This document shows, in pieces, positions 47,154-56,883 of a stretch of DNA of 64,000 nucleotides (positions are counted from its first letter, which is position 1; every line of letters begins with the position of its first letter). A model generated the notes under the pieces. That model was given only the letters and a program-made list of their open reading frames with translations, was not told where the DNA came from and did no database searches. This DNA is from Thalassobacter stenotrophicus (GTDB lineage: Bacteria > Pseudomonadota > Alphaproteobacteria > Rhodobacterales > Rhodobacteraceae). The stretch covers positions 496,001 to 560,000 of the forward strand of contig NZ_CYRX01000031.1 of NCBI RefSeq assembly GCF_001458315.1, read 5' to 3'. Position numbers and translations under genes: made by a program.

Positions 47154-48536
47154 CTATTTGCGGTTCAAAATCCTGTCCAGACGCGCGCCCTGCTCGGAGC
47201 GGACCAGCCCGGCTGGCGTTGTGGTTATCGCGTTATAATAGTCAGTTACATCGTACCGCTCAACGTTCAAGCCCAGATGCTCAGTCGACAAAAGGCCAAG
47301 GGATTGCAGCACACTGTAGACCGCCAAATAGGCGCTTGTTTGCGCATTGAGTACCGCGTTGCGCGCATCCAGCAGCTCTTGCTCTGCATCGAGGACATCA
47401 AGTGTGGTCCGCGCGCCAAGGCGGGCCTCTTCACGCACACCCTCAAACGCGAGTTGCGACGCACGAACCTGCTGTTGCGTGGCCGTAACCTGCGCACGCG
47501 CGACCTGTAGCTGCGCCCAGGACCGCTTCACACCATCTGACACTATGCGCCCCTCTTGGGCCAAACCAAAGCGCGACGCCTCAAGTGCTGCCTGCGTCTG
47601 ACGGATCAATGAATTGAGCGTGCCGCCATCATAGAACGTCCGGGAATACCGCAACCCGACGGTCCCGCTTGAGGTCTCATCTCCGTTGCGCGCGCCGGTG
47701 CTGACACTGCCTGTGACGCCAACGGTCCCAAACGTGTTGCGCTGCGCAGCGGAGGACAGCAGTTCGTTCGATTTGACCGTGTGCTGTTGGGCCAACAGGG
47801 ATGGCGCAGTGCGCATCGCAATCGCTTCGGCCGCTTGGACAGTAGCAGGTATCGCGGGCGGCGACGGAGGTGTCAGCAGGGCATGCGGCGCACGACCGAT
47901 GGCCAGAATGTAGTTGGACCGCTGGATCTCAACATCACCCTGCGCACTTGCCAACCCAGACCGCGCCTGCGCCAGTCGGGCACGTGCAAGCTCAACATCC
48001 GTACGAGTGACTTCGCCAACCTCAAAGCGATCCTCCGCGGCCCGCAATTCTTGCGTGATGAGCCGCAGGTTGCTTTCGCGCAAGGCCACGGCCTCTATCG
48101 CGGAGCGAAGCTGCAAAAACGCCTGAACGGCATTGAATAGGACTTGCTGTTCGACGCTCGCTAGATTTTGGCGCGCAGCCAGGACCAATTCCTTGGTCGA
48201 CTCCAACCGCACGGTCCGTGAGCCTGCATCCCAAACGGTCCAATCCGCATTAACCCCAACCGACGTCGTGAATGAATCCGTAGGGCCATCGACGCCATTT
48301 TGACTGAGTGACGCAAAGTAGGACAGCACAGGCTGGAACCGTGCCTGAGCCTGCGCCACACCTTCATCGGATGAGCGCAGCAAAAACCGCTGCTGCTGAA
48401 CCAGATCGGAATTGTTGTAGGCAAACACCAATGCATCCGCGAGCGAATGCGCCTTGGCCGCTATCGGCGCCACGCTCAGCCCCGCCACAAGCGTGAATGC
48501 CGCGAACCCGCGCACGGTTTTTGCTACTGAAAACAT
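47154..48536 (-). CDS. tolC: TolC-family outer-membrane efflux channel
   Basis: 460 residues from MFSVAKTVRGFAAFTLVAGL (signal peptide, cleavage near AAKAHS). Two OEP repeats are visible, each with the N-x-x-L/S and alpha-barrel patterns: LADALVFAYNNSDLVQQQ and later ERYDVTDYYNAI. LDVLDAEQELLDARNAVLNAQ is the usual end-of-repeat helix of type I secretion/efflux partners. It forms a trimeric tunnel across the periplasm. Located 46 bases after pcm on the same strand, as in many Alphaproteobacteria. Confidence 0.95.
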   Translation of the reverse strand: MFSVAKTVRGFAAFTLVAGLSVAPIAAKAHSLADALVFAYNNSDLVQQQRFLLRSSDEGVAQAQARFQPVLSYFASLSQNGVDGPTDSFTTSVGVNADWTVWDAGSRTVRLESTKELVLAARQNLASVEQQVLFNAVQAFLQLRSAIEAVALRESNLRLITQELRAAEDRFEVGEVTRTDVELARARLAQARSGLASAQGDVEIQRSNYILAIGRAPHALLTPPSPPAIPATVQAAEAIAMRTAPSLLAQQHTVKSNELLSSAAQRNTFGTVGVTGSVSTGARNGDETSSGTVGLRYSRTFYDGGTLNSLIRQTQAALEASRFGLAQEGRIVSDGVKRSWAQLQVARAQVTATQQQVRASQLAFEGVREEARLGARTTLDVLDAEQELLDARNAVLNAQTSAYLAVYSVLQSLGLLSTEHLGLNVERYDVTDYYNAITTTPAGLVRSEQGARLDRILNRK

Positions 48537-48582
48537 TACTCTGCCTTTCTGGTATTGCCGTAGACCCGGCCCCAGAATGGGA

Positions 48583-49236
48583 TCAGAGCGCGAAGCCTTT
48601 TTCAAGTGCAAAGCCGGGTAGAATGGGCATCGTGGTGTTAAATGCCATGCGCCAGCTGATCCGACCGTTCGATTTATGGCCGATTTTACACGCGCCCAGC
48701 GCGCCTTCTACGAACACGGCCGCAATTCGACCACCCTCTTTGAGCTGATCTTCTATCGCGGCGGGAATAGTCTCAACCCCGCCCTCGATCACAATAACAT
48801 CATAAGGGCCAGCTTTGGGTGCCCCCTCCGCCAACGGCGCGTGCAGAACGGCGACATTGTCGATGCCTTTTTCGCCCAGTGTGGCTTCAGCGTCGCGCGC
48901 CATGTCGCTGTCTTCCTCAACTGCCACAACCGCATCGACCATCCGCGCCAAAACAGCCGCCGAATAGCCCAAGCCACAGCCTAGATCGAGCACCAGCTCG
49001 TCCCGCTCCAAATCAAGCGCGTCGAGCATTTTCGCAAACCCGCGTGCGTCTGCCAGGACACGGCCGGGCGCTAGCACAATCGGCTCGTCCATATAGGCAA
49101 CGGGCGCCTTATCTGCGGGCACAAAGGCCTCCCGCTCAATCGCAAGCAGTGCCTCGATTATCGGGAACTTGGTCACATCCGAGGGGCGAACTTGGGTGTC
49201 CACCATCATAGTGCGCAGAGCGGTCGTGTCGGTCAT
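48583..49236 (-). CDS. pcm: Protein-L-isoaspartate O-methyltransferase
   Basis: 217 residues. The SAM-binding motif is LVLDLGCGLGYSAAVLARM at about residues 79-97. The isoaspartyl-peptide region is in the N-terminus (VDTQVRPSDVTKFPIIEAL), with REAFVPADKAPVAYMDEPIV. The family start (M-x-D-T-Q-V-R-P-x-D-V-T) is the form found next to tolC in Alphaproteobacteria, somewhat shorter than the enteric enzyme. It methylates damaged isoAsp residues. Whether this clade keeps that activity is less certain. Confidence 0.88.
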   Translation of the reverse strand: MTDTTALRTMMVDTQVRPSDVTKFPIIEALLAIEREAFVPADKAPVAYMDEPIVLAPGRVLADARGFAKMLDALDLERDELVLDLGCGLGYSAAVLARMVDAVVAVEEDSDMARDAEATLGEKGIDNVAVLHAPLAEGAPKAGPYDVIVIEGGVETIPAAIEDQLKEGGRIAAVFVEGALGACKIGHKSNGRISWRMAFNTTMPILPGFALEKGFAL

Positions 49237-49463
49237 TCTCTTATCTCGCCGGTCTCGAAGGGTCAGTTGCTCTTCTCATAGCAGCCAAACTGACGCAACC
49301 GGAAGCCGAATGTGCCCCCTGCGGCTATGAGGCATCCTGCCCACGCAAGCCCTACACACCAAGATCGCAAAAAGGACACTTGAAGCCAGTCCCATGCGAG
49401 GGTAATGAGCACGCAGTTGCGTGTGCAACACGTCGGCGCAGCTACACCACAGCGCCGAAGAGA

Positions 49464-49537
49464 GGCGAGTTGGCGGAGTGGTGACGCAGCGGATTGCAAA
49501 TCCGTGTACACCGGTTCGATTCCGGTACTCGCCTCCA
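49464..49537 (+). tRNA. tRNA-Cys (anticodon GCA)
   Basis: 74 bases. GGCGAGT (49464-49470) pairs with ACTCGCC (49527-49533), followed by T and an encoded CCA (49535-49537). The anticodon loop ATTGCAAAT gives GCA, and the T-arm is CCGGTTCGATTCCGG. The AT-rich catabolic cluster begins just downstream. No copy of the tRNA 3' end was found at the far side. Confidence 0.96.
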
Positions 49538-49649
49538 TTTAAAAATCAACGTGTAATCAGCCACTCAGGCATCAGCTGCTTTCTCAAACGCTAAAGCTTC
49601 AACGCGAAACCTGCTGTTTCTGGGCTCACAGCTAGGTCAATTATTGGAA

Positions 49650-51023
49650 TTAAGAAATCCGCACGCCTTGGCGCACAAGTTCAGCCTGAACTTGTCCCAG
49701 ATCTACATCATCTAAATCTGTTTTGCTCTTCACCGACAGGGCCGCTGCAACACCTGCACCTTGCCCCGCAACCGCGCAGCAGGCCATGTTTCGCGTGGCG
49801 GCATGCGCGATTTTATCGCCGCCGATGGCTCGACCGGCTACAAGTAGCCCCTTCACTTTGCGCGGCAACATCGCGCGATAGGGCACGTGCATGTAGCGCC
49901 CAGTCGTTGGAATAATCAGCACACCGTACCCATCGATGAACTCAGGATAAATCCCGATGCTATCTTCGAACCGACCCTCGTGGCGCACGTCCGCCTCGGT
50001 CATATTATAAATCGCGTCAATTTTTCGGGTATCGCGGATGCCGATACTCATCCCGAAATTGCGCAGCCGCGCGCCGCTGCAACCGGGCATGAACCGACGC
50101 AACGCTTCAATAGCGAGCATGGCTTGCTTACGACCCTCAATCTCACCTTTGGTGAGGCTATCAGGGTCCGTGCCGTCAACTTCAGCCAGATGAACAAGGT
50201 TCATATACGTCAGTTCACCTGTGTCATGCATCGCGCCCCACGTACCTGCAATTGTGTTCAGATGGGCAGGTATCACGCCATCCTCAATCGCTTTGGCAAA
50301 AGGCTTTTTAAGGAACGGCGAGAACATGTCGTCTTCTTTGCCGTCCGTTTCGACGGTCCATTCTCCGGTGGACCAATCCTTGTAGGTATGCGGATCGCGG
50401 TGCACCTCTGCCATAAAGGCTAACTTATCGACACCGGCCAGGTGGAACATAACACTGGCCGCCTGCATGTCCTCAAGCGGAGTCTTGTGCGTAGGCGCAC
50501 CTGCGCGATGGGCGACATCGGCATCACCGGTCGCGTCGATCACCACTTTGGCCAAGATAGCTTCGCGACCCGCTTTTGATTCCACGATGATACCTGTCAC
50601 TCGGTTATCATCCATAACGGGCGCCACGAATTGACGGTGCATCATGCCGTGAATGCCCGCCTCTTCAACCAACCGATCCGCAACCAACTTAAAGCCTTCG
50701 CTATCGATCTCATAACTGAGGGACTGTGACTCCGGCACCGCAGCACCCATGTCCTTTGCCCGGTCCTCAAACTCGCGCCCGATGCCCCCCGCCTCAACCG
50801 TCTGCTCATGTCGGTACCAAGCGAAGCCCTCAACCCCCACAACAGTGATATTTCCGCCAAAACAGCCAAACCGTTCAACCAAACAGACATCAACACCTGT
50901 GCGCGCAGCAGCTAAAGCGGCCGCAAGACCGCCCGGCCCAGAGCCCACAACAAGCACATCTGTTTTGTGGATAACGGATGTCTCTCGGGACGGTTCGGTA
51001 ATTGTCTGCATGTCTAGGCTCAT
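49650..51023 (-). CDS. FAD-dependent oxidoreductase (FAD_oxidored type)
   Basis: 457 residues from MSLDMQTITEPS. A GTG 12 codons upstream and the internal MQTITE are alternatives, none with a good ribosome-binding site. The FAD motif is VLVVGSGPGGLAAALAAART, with the ribose-binding Glu in LVERFGCFGGN. A second nucleotide segment is KVVIDATGDADVAHRAGAP, and the C-terminal flavin contact region is KGLLVAGRAIGGDKIAH. Such enzymes oxidise hydroxy acids or similar compounds, or act as FAD-dependent dehydratases; the substrate is not readable. It is on the same strand as the RraA, HisD-like and TRAP genes but separated by 386 bases. Confidence 0.85.
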   Translation of the reverse strand: MSLDMQTITEPSRETSVIHKTDVLVVGSGPGGLAAALAAARTGVDVCLVERFGCFGGNITVVGVEGFAWYRHEQTVEAGGIGREFEDRAKDMGAAVPESQSLSYEIDSEGFKLVADRLVEEAGIHGMMHRQFVAPVMDDNRVTGIIVESKAGREAILAKVVIDATGDADVAHRAGAPTHKTPLEDMQAASVMFHLAGVDKLAFMAEVHRDPHTYKDWSTGEWTVETDGKEDDMFSPFLKKPFAKAIEDGVIPAHLNTIAGTWGAMHDTGELTYMNLVHLAEVDGTDPDSLTKGEIEGRKQAMLAIEALRRFMPGCSGARLRNFGMSIGIRDTRKIDAIYNMTEADVRHEGRFEDSIGIYPEFIDGYGVLIIPTTGRYMHVPYRAMLPRKVKGLLVAGRAIGGDKIAHAATRNMACCAVAGQGAGVAAALSVKSKTDLDDVDLGQVQAELVRQGVRIS

Positions 51024-51409
51024 TCGAAATTTGGACGAATCAAACTGATATTGGATCACAATTGATTGTCCACAGCATTTTCTGATTGCGTGACCGTCTT
51101 GCGACCACGTCTGCCCACCTGCACCTATTCGCCCCCTTTCAACTTAAGGAACGCATCTATGTCGTCGTCATCGCTGTTTCGACGATTTTGTGCGGCATTG
51201 GTCGCGGCGACCAACTAACAAATATTGGCACTGGCAGGTTTGGCGTGTCGTTCCAGCCATTGGGCGCTGCGTCAGATATCAGTCAAAAGCTGTGAAACCT
51301 GCGTTGCACAGAAGTGGATAATGGTTCTCTTAGCTTTACTGCCAGTTAAATTAGCTCCAAGCTTATCGATCAGAGTTGCGACAAACCAATAAGCTCGATC
51401 CGGATCTGC
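51024..51409. other. 386-base gap without a recognisable gene
   Basis: AT-richer than the core genes. The only open frame of note (a 69-residue one on the plus strand) has no ribosome-binding site or known motif. It may hold a separate promoter for the FAD oxidoreductase. Confidence 0.5.
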
Positions 51410-52120
51410 TTATGTGCGGGCCTTTTCGAAATCCGCCCAAAGCGTTTTGAAAGTGTCATAATCCACGTGACCCTCTTTGAGAGGATCCAGAACCACAGCC
51501 TCAGCATTGAAGAGCCGGTCGAGTGCTATGCTCAGATGCGCGATCACATCGACCGGCACGCACACCGCCCCGTGGCGGTCGGCATGGATTAAATCACCGT
51601 CAGAGACCATCATGCCAAAAACAGTGACAGGCGTTCCGATCTCACGGATGTGAACGAACCCGTGGCTAGGCCCAACAGATCCGGCCAGCACTGGAAAGCC
51701 GTCGGGGAGATCACCTAGATCGCGCACCACTCCATTGGTTACTGCCCCGCAAAGACCAAAGACATTTTGGTGCACTTGTGCATGCACCTCCCCCCACCAT
51801 GCCCCAATGGCGGCTTCGCCATCCATGTCTTCGATCACAGCGACACCGGGCCGAGGACCTGTATTCATCGCTTCAAAATAGGACATCCGGCGTGCACGGA
51901 TGACCTCAGGAGGTTCAGAAGGTGGCGTTCTGCCTGCAATACGAGCCGTCCTTGCAAAGCCCACGATCTTAGCATCTGGCGGGCCAGCCCAGATTGTCGT
52001 GCGGTGTGTAAACCCGTCAAAGCCGCGTTGACCCTGAGCAACTTCAATCGCGTTGCAAATAGTGGGCGTATCACAGGTCTGCATTCGGGCAATCAATGCG
52101 CTCAGATCAGATTGACTCAT
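51410..52120 (-). CDS. RraA/HMG-CHA aldolase-like family protein
   Basis: 236 residues from the ATG at 52120 with GGGAG just upstream. The family active-site blocks are CDTPTICNAIE near the N-terminus and NVFGLCGAVTNGVVRDLGDL (Gly-x-x-x-N-G-x-x-R-D), where Arg binds substrate carboxylate and Asp the Mg2+, plus HADRHGAVCVPVDV. The fold includes the RNase E inhibitor RraA and class II pyruvate aldolases (4-hydroxy-4-methyl-2-oxoglutarate type). In this catabolic cluster an aldolase or oxaloacetate decarboxylase-like role is more likely than RNA regulation. Separated from the HisD-like gene by 290 bases. Confidence 0.85.
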   Translation of the reverse strand: MSQSDLSALIARMQTCDTPTICNAIEVAQGQRGFDGFTHRTTIWAGPPDAKIVGFARTARIAGRTPPSEPPEVIRARRMSYFEAMNTGPRPGVAVIEDMDGEAAIGAWWGEVHAQVHQNVFGLCGAVTNGVVRDLGDLPDGFPVLAGSVGPSHGFVHIREIGTPVTVFGMMVSDGDLIHADRHGAVCVPVDVIAHLSIALDRLFNAEAVVLDPLKEGHVDYDTFKTLWADFEKART

Positions 52121-52410
52121 TTGTGCTCCCACAAAGGCTTAGAAGTGCATTAGCATAGGTCTCCGGGTCTTCTCACAGTGCAAAGTGACCCAACCCGTCC
52201 AGCTCATAAAAATACCCACTTCGTATAAGCGAGAAATCCGTCACACAAAGACTGGCCGCGACTTTCGGGCGCAAGTAGGCGCCTATGGAGACGACAAGCG
52301 CCTGCTCGTACCACTATAGACCCAAGAGACTTGATACTGGCAGGACAGAAGCAGAGTTTCTGCCTTTAACCGCATCCAGAAGTATTTCGTCGCCCAGATT
52401 GCTTACGTGA

Positions 52411-53727
52411 CTACGATACGGGCGCCCCTTCGCCGTAAGGCACATTAACACCACCGTACCTTCGCACCCGAACGTTGCATTGCTCTGCGTGCCCAACAAA
52501 CCCCTCTAACATACAAAGCCGGGACCCGTACGCGCCTATTTCCGTCGCAGCTTCGTCAGTGGTGATTTTTTGATAGCTATGCGTCTTGAGGAACTTTCCG
52601 ACCCAAAGACCACCCGTATAGCGGCCCGCTTTTTTGGTGGGCAGTGTATGGTTGGTGCCAATGACTTTGTCACCGTTAGACACATTGGTCCGGGGCCCCA
52701 AAAAGAGCGCGCCATAGCACGTCATGTTTTCGAGGAACCAATCATCTCGATCGGTCATTACCTGCACATGCTCAGATGCTATTTCGTCCGCTACTTGCAA
52801 CATTTCCTCATAGGTATCGCAAACAATGACCTCACCATACTCTTTCCAACTGACACCAGCAGTATCGGCTGTCGGCAAGATCTGTAACAAGCGATCAATC
52901 TCTTGTAGGGTTTCGTGTGCCAGCTTCCGGCTATTGGTCAGAAGGACGCAAGGACTGTTGTAGCCATGCTCAGCTTGCCCAAGTAGATCGGTCGCACAAA
53001 TCTCGGCGTCCACAGTTTCATCAGCAATTACCATGGTTTCCGTAGGGCCCGCGAAAAGGTCAATACCAACGCGCCCAAACAGCTGGCGCTTGGCTTCGGC
53101 GACATAGGCATTGCCCGGGCCAACCAAGAGATGCACGGGATCAATAGTCTCCGTGCCTATCGCCATGGCCCCAACCGCCTGAATACCGCCCATGACATAG
53201 ATCTCATGCGCACCACCCAAACGCATGGCTGCAATAACGGCGGGGTTCGGCGTGCCATTAAATGGCGGAGTACAGGCAATAATGCGCGGCACTCCAGCGA
53301 CGCTGGCCGTGGCCACCGACATATGAGCACTCGCCACCATTGGAAATTTACCCCCGGGCACGTAGCACCCAACAGATTGAACCGGGATATTCTTGTGCCC
53401 AAGAATAACGCCCGGTTGCATTTCAACCTCGATATCAAGCATCGACTCACGTTGTGCCTGGGCAAAACGACGTACGTTCTCTTGGGCGAACTTGAGATCA
53501 GCTAAGTCCTGGGGGCTAACCTGCGCGATCAAGTCATCAATCTCAGCTTGAGAAAGCCGGAAAGCTTGAGGGCTATATCCGTCAAACTTCTCCGACAGCG
53601 CCCTAACCGCCGCATCCCCTTTTACCTCGATCTCTTTCAGTGTTGCTTCAACGACTTGTCTCGTCTTGGCATCATCTTCACCACGCTCAGCATCAGATTT
53701 TCCGCGTTTGAGATATTCGATTGTCAT
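52411..53727 (-). CDS. HisD-family NAD-dependent dehydrogenase (sulfopropanediol dehydrogenase/HpsN-like)
   Basis: 438 residues with an AGGAG ribosome-binding site. The histidinol-dehydrogenase fold is clear: [37 protein letters not shown], zinc ligands in [12 protein letters not shown] (Gln and His) and [14 protein letters not shown], the catalytic Glu-His in [10 protein letters not shown], and the final EGFVGHAEQ His. It is not part of a his operon. Catabolic HisD paralogues such as HpsN oxidise a primary alcohol through an aldehyde to a carboxylate in two NAD+ steps. Its substrate here should be the alcohol brought in by the adjacent TAXI-TRAP transporter, which is inference. Confidence 0.88.
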   Translation of the reverse strand: MTIEYLKRGKSDAERGEDDAKTRQVVEATLKEIEVKGDAAVRALSEKFDGYSPQAFRLSQAEIDDLIAQVSPQDLADLKFAQENVRRFAQAQRESMLDIEVEMQPGVILGHKNIPVQSVGCYVPGGKFPMVASAHMSVATASVAGVPRIIACTPPFNGTPNPAVIAAMRLGGAHEIYVMGGIQAVGAMAIGTETIDPVHLLVGPGNAYVAEAKRQLFGRVGIDLFAGPTETMVIADETVDAEICATDLLGQAEHGYNSPCVLLTNSRKLAHETLQEIDRLLQILPTADTAGVSWKEYGEVIVCDTYEEMLQVADEIASEHVQVMTDRDDWFLENMTCYGALFLGPRTNVSNGDKVIGTNHTLPTKKAGRYTGGLWVGKFLKTHSYQKITTDEAATEIGAYGSRLCMLEGFVGHAEQCNVRVRRYGGVNVPYGEGAPVS

Positions 53728-53822
53728 TTACTCTCTCCTACACGCCGCCGAGGGCATCAAATGATTGAATGGGCGCCGTCATGCCCATGATTTTGGAGTT
53801 CGAAAATTTTGGAATGTTCACG

Positions 53823-55739
53823 TCACGTGTCGTAGGCAACATCTTGGGACAGGCCCGCACCCGATGAACGTTTGGAAATCATCCAAAAAATACAAACAAG
53901 TGCAAAGCCGCTGATGGTTGCGGGCCAAATGGGAAACAAAAGAAGGATGGCAGGCACAGACCAAAGCAGGCTCGAGAACCGCCCAAAGATCGGCTGACCC
54001 GCAAAGAACGCCGCAACACTAATCGTAAAGCCCAAACCCGCCAGAACAGCCATAACAATGGATGCAGGCCCACCTTGCAACAACAAACCGGGATAGATGA
54101 GCATCAGCATTGGAATGGCATATGCCGTCACACCCAAACGAAGTGACTCGCTCGCGACACCTGTCCAAGGCGTTTTTGCAACCGTTGCCGCCACAAAAAC
54201 CGCGACACATACAGGCGGGGTAATCACCGACAGGACAGCATAATAAAGAACAAAGAGGTGGACTGTAATCGGCTCCAAACCTTGCTGGATCAAAACAGGC
54301 GCAAAAACAGCGGCAACAAGAACGTAAGCCGCAGACGTTGGCAGCCCCATACCGGCAATCAAACATACAACTGCCATAATGATCGCGATCAAGATGAGGT
54401 TGCCGTCAGCAAGTGCAAGGATCGACGACGTTACTGCAACGCCCACTCCCGTAAGATTGACGATCGCGACAAAAACCTGTGCAGCGACCAACAAAACCCC
54501 AACGATAACCACACCCTTACCCCCATCTTCGAGGGCGCGCAGCAACGTGAAAACAACTTGCTTCAGATTTCCGCCAGACGTCAGTGTCGCCAGGGTATAA
54601 GCGCCAATAATCCCGAGCATTCCGTAACAAGCAGTCAGCTGGATTGAATTGCCGTTGTAGATGCCGAACGCTAGACCCGCGATCCCAGCCACAATCGGGC
54701 TCATGCGACGCCAATTCAAAGCCTCGCGCCAATCAGGCAATTCGCTTTGCGACACGGCACCTAAGCCCGTGCGCTTGGCGATCAGGTGGATTGTTGTGAA
54801 GACACCAAGATAGAACAAAAACGCGGGCAGAACGGCAATCGCCGCGATGGTCCAGTAATTAACCCCCACTAATTCTGCCATAACAAAGGCAGCGGTACCC
54901 ATAATCGGGGGTGCAAGTTGGCCTCCGGTTGAGGCGACGGCTTCAACCCCACCTGCAAAGCGCGGCGGGTACCGCAGGCTTTTCATCAGCGGAATTGTGA
55001 AGTTTCCGGTCGTTGCGATATTGGCGACGGATGACCCCGAAATGGATCCAAAAAGCCCAGATGCTATCGTCGCAATTTTCGCAGCCCCACCTGGACTTTT
55101 CCCACCTGCGCGTGCGCTCAGGTCGAAAAACGTTTGACCGGCCCCAGTGTGCAAAAGTAGCGCCCCGAACAAGATAAACGCAGCAAGCGTCGTAGAGGCG
55201 ATAGACACAAGCATACCCCAAAGCCCACGATCCGACAAAAAGATGACTTCCGTCAAATAGCCAGTATCAAAACCACGGTGCCCAAACGCGCCCGGAATGC
55301 TTTCGCCAAAGAACGCGTAGACAACCACACCGCCAACGATGAGGGGGAAAATGAAAGACGCGCTTCGACGCGCCATTTCGAGGATAACCAAAAGTGTGCC
55401 AAACCCGAGAAAAATATCGATCTGCTCCGCGAAGGGCAGATCCGTCATAATGCGTTCAAAGTTCACAACAATATACGAGGTTGAAGCGACAACGAATGCG
55501 CACATCGCAAAATCGATAGCCGCCCCAACAGGCCGCCACGTTTTTCCGCGCCCAAGGGGAAACAGCAAAACACTGAGTGGAATGATCATAGCGACAAAAA
55601 TGGCCCGCTGGATCAACGTCTCAAAGGAACCGAAAAACGATGTATAAAAGACAAACAGCCCAATTGTTATAGCAAGGATTGCCGCCAGCCACTCAGAACG
55701 GCTTTGCGGGGCGCTCGCGTCTTCTATCATCTGCGACAT
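53823..55739 (-). CDS. TRAP transporter fused permease (TAXI/4TM-12TM type)
   Basis: 638 residues with about 16-18 helices. The first quarter corresponds to the small (Q) subunit and the rest to the large (M) subunit in one chain, as is normal for TAXI systems. DctM-like blocks are KIATIASGLFGSISGSSVAN and AVASTGGQLAPPIMGTAAFV, with a late GMGLPTSAAYVLVAAVFAP. It drives ion-coupled uptake of the substrate caught by the TAXI protein upstream. A hairpin separates it from the binding-protein gene. Confidence 0.93.
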   Translation of the reverse strand: MSQMIEDASAPQSRSEWLAAILAITIGLFVFYTSFFGSFETLIQRAIFVAMIIPLSVLLFPLGRGKTWRPVGAAIDFAMCAFVVASTSYIVVNFERIMTDLPFAEQIDIFLGFGTLLVILEMARRSASFIFPLIVGGVVVYAFFGESIPGAFGHRGFDTGYLTEVIFLSDRGLWGMLVSIASTTLAAFILFGALLLHTGAGQTFFDLSARAGGKSPGGAAKIATIASGLFGSISGSSVANIATTGNFTIPLMKSLRYPPRFAGGVEAVASTGGQLAPPIMGTAAFVMAELVGVNYWTIAAIAVLPAFLFYLGVFTTIHLIAKRTGLGAVSQSELPDWREALNWRRMSPIVAGIAGLAFGIYNGNSIQLTACYGMLGIIGAYTLATLTSGGNLKQVVFTLLRALEDGGKGVVIVGVLLVAAQVFVAIVNLTGVGVAVTSSILALADGNLILIAIIMAVVCLIAGMGLPTSAAYVLVAAVFAPVLIQQGLEPITVHLFVLYYAVLSVITPPVCVAVFVAATVAKTPWTGVASESLRLGVTAYAIPMLMLIYPGLLLQGGPASIVMAVLAGLGFTISVAAFFAGQPIFGRFSSLLWSVPAILLLFPIWPATISGFALVCIFWMISKRSSGAGLSQDVAYDT

Positions 55740-55763
55740 ATTCGTTTCCCTGTCAGAAAAGGC

Positions 55764-55792
55764 CCCGACGCCGCAGGCTTTGCAGCGTCGGG
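55764..55792 (-). terminator. Intercistronic hairpin between the TAXI binding protein and permease genes
   Basis: CCCGACGC (55764-55771) pairs with GCGTCGGG (55785-55792), and GCA/TGC extend the stem inside. It starts eight bases after the binding-protein stop. No T-run follows; likely differential expression or message protection. Confidence 0.55.
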
Positions 55793-55800
55793 ATATCAGC

Positions 55801-56766
55801 TCACTTCAGCGCATCAGGTACTGTGAGGCCGATTTCCTCAAAGTAGCGGATCGCACCTGGGTGCAGCTTGGACGTTGCGTATTGCAGCGTCAGCTCGGCA
55901 AGGTTCTGACCCTTGACGTTTGGAAAGGCCGTGGCTTGCTCAATATCGTCTTCCATCACAGCCTTTACGATGTCGTAAGCCACATCATCAGGCAGGTCAG
56001 GACGTGCAGACACACCAATCATAAAGCCCCAAGTTGTGTAAGGCCCGGAATTTTCCATCTCACCACCGGGCATGTCCACGATGGACAGCTCAGGCAGATC
56101 TTCGCGGATTTTACTGGTTTGCTCATCCGAAAGACCGAGAACCTGAACGGGCGTAAACGTCGCAATATCAGTTGTCAGCGCATCGAAGCTGGTGCCAACG
56201 GCGGATTTGATGAAGCCTGCCGCACGGTTATCTTTGATCGCTCCGGCCAGTTCACCGTTGGAACCACGGACCCAGTCGGGCTCAAAGCCAAACAGTTTCA
56301 TGACGTCGATTGATGTGGCTTCCGTCGAGCTACCGCGCTGTCCAGGGCCGAAACGAACCCCATCCAACTCCGCGAGAGACGACACGCCAGAGTCTTGGCG
56401 AACGACCACGTTTTGAGGTGCAAGAGAGTAGGCCCAGAGCAATTTCGAAGCGATAGGCGCACCATCAAAAGTCTTGATGCCTGCATTCGCGTGGTAAAGG
56501 GCACTGGTCGTGATCAGCCCAATATCCAACTGGCCGCGGTCCATCCGCTTTAGGTTATCAACAGTCGCACCTGTCTCTACGACCGAGGCCTGATAGTTAT
56601 CGCCGGCTTGGTTCACGACCTTCGCAATAGCTGCGAAATAGGCGTAGTGAGCGCTTTGTGCGTTGGTCGCACCGAACGCGAGACGCTCTTGCGCCGATAC
56701 CGCCATCGGAACAGCCGCAACAGATACAGCTAAAACCACAGGTTTCAGAATTTTCATCACATTCAT
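55801..56766 (-). CDS. TAXI-family TRAP transporter solute-binding protein
   Basis: 321 residues from the ATG at 56766, which has a very strong AAGGAGG upstream. The signal peptide covers about 1-25 (MNVMKILKPVVLAVSVAAVP, cleaved after AVSAQ). The TAXI fold is recognised by ARLAFGAT-like strand 1 (ERLAFGATNAQSAHYAYFAA), the VVETGATVDNLKRMDRGQLD block, the DIGLITTSALYHAN segment and GPGQRGSSTEATSIDVMKLF. It is periplasmic and is the specificity component for the fused permease. The ligand is unknown. Confidence 0.92.
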   Translation of the reverse strand: MNVMKILKPVVLAVSVAAVPMAVSAQERLAFGATNAQSAHYAYFAAIAKVVNQAGDNYQASVVETGATVDNLKRMDRGQLDIGLITTSALYHANAGIKTFDGAPIASKLLWAYSLAPQNVVVRQDSGVSSLAELDGVRFGPGQRGSSTEATSIDVMKLFGFEPDWVRGSNGELAGAIKDNRAAGFIKSAVGTSFDALTTDIATFTPVQVLGLSDEQTSKIREDLPELSIVDMPGGEMENSGPYTTWGFMIGVSARPDLPDDVAYDIVKAVMEDDIEQATAFPNVKGQNLAELTLQYATSKLHPGAIRYFEEIGLTVPDALK

Positions 56767-56883
56767 AATACATCCTCCTTGCTGGGAGTGGTTGTGCGAA
56801 TTAGCTCCGCAATCATTTCCACAACAATAGGGGTAGCGTGGCCCCATTGTTCCGCAAGAAAAATATAATTACGATGAAATATT

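Noticed and set aside
52411-53727. Histidinol dehydrogenase (hisD) of histidine synthesis
   Set aside because: It lies in a TRAP catabolic cluster far from the his genes and fits the catabolic HisD-paralogue group better.
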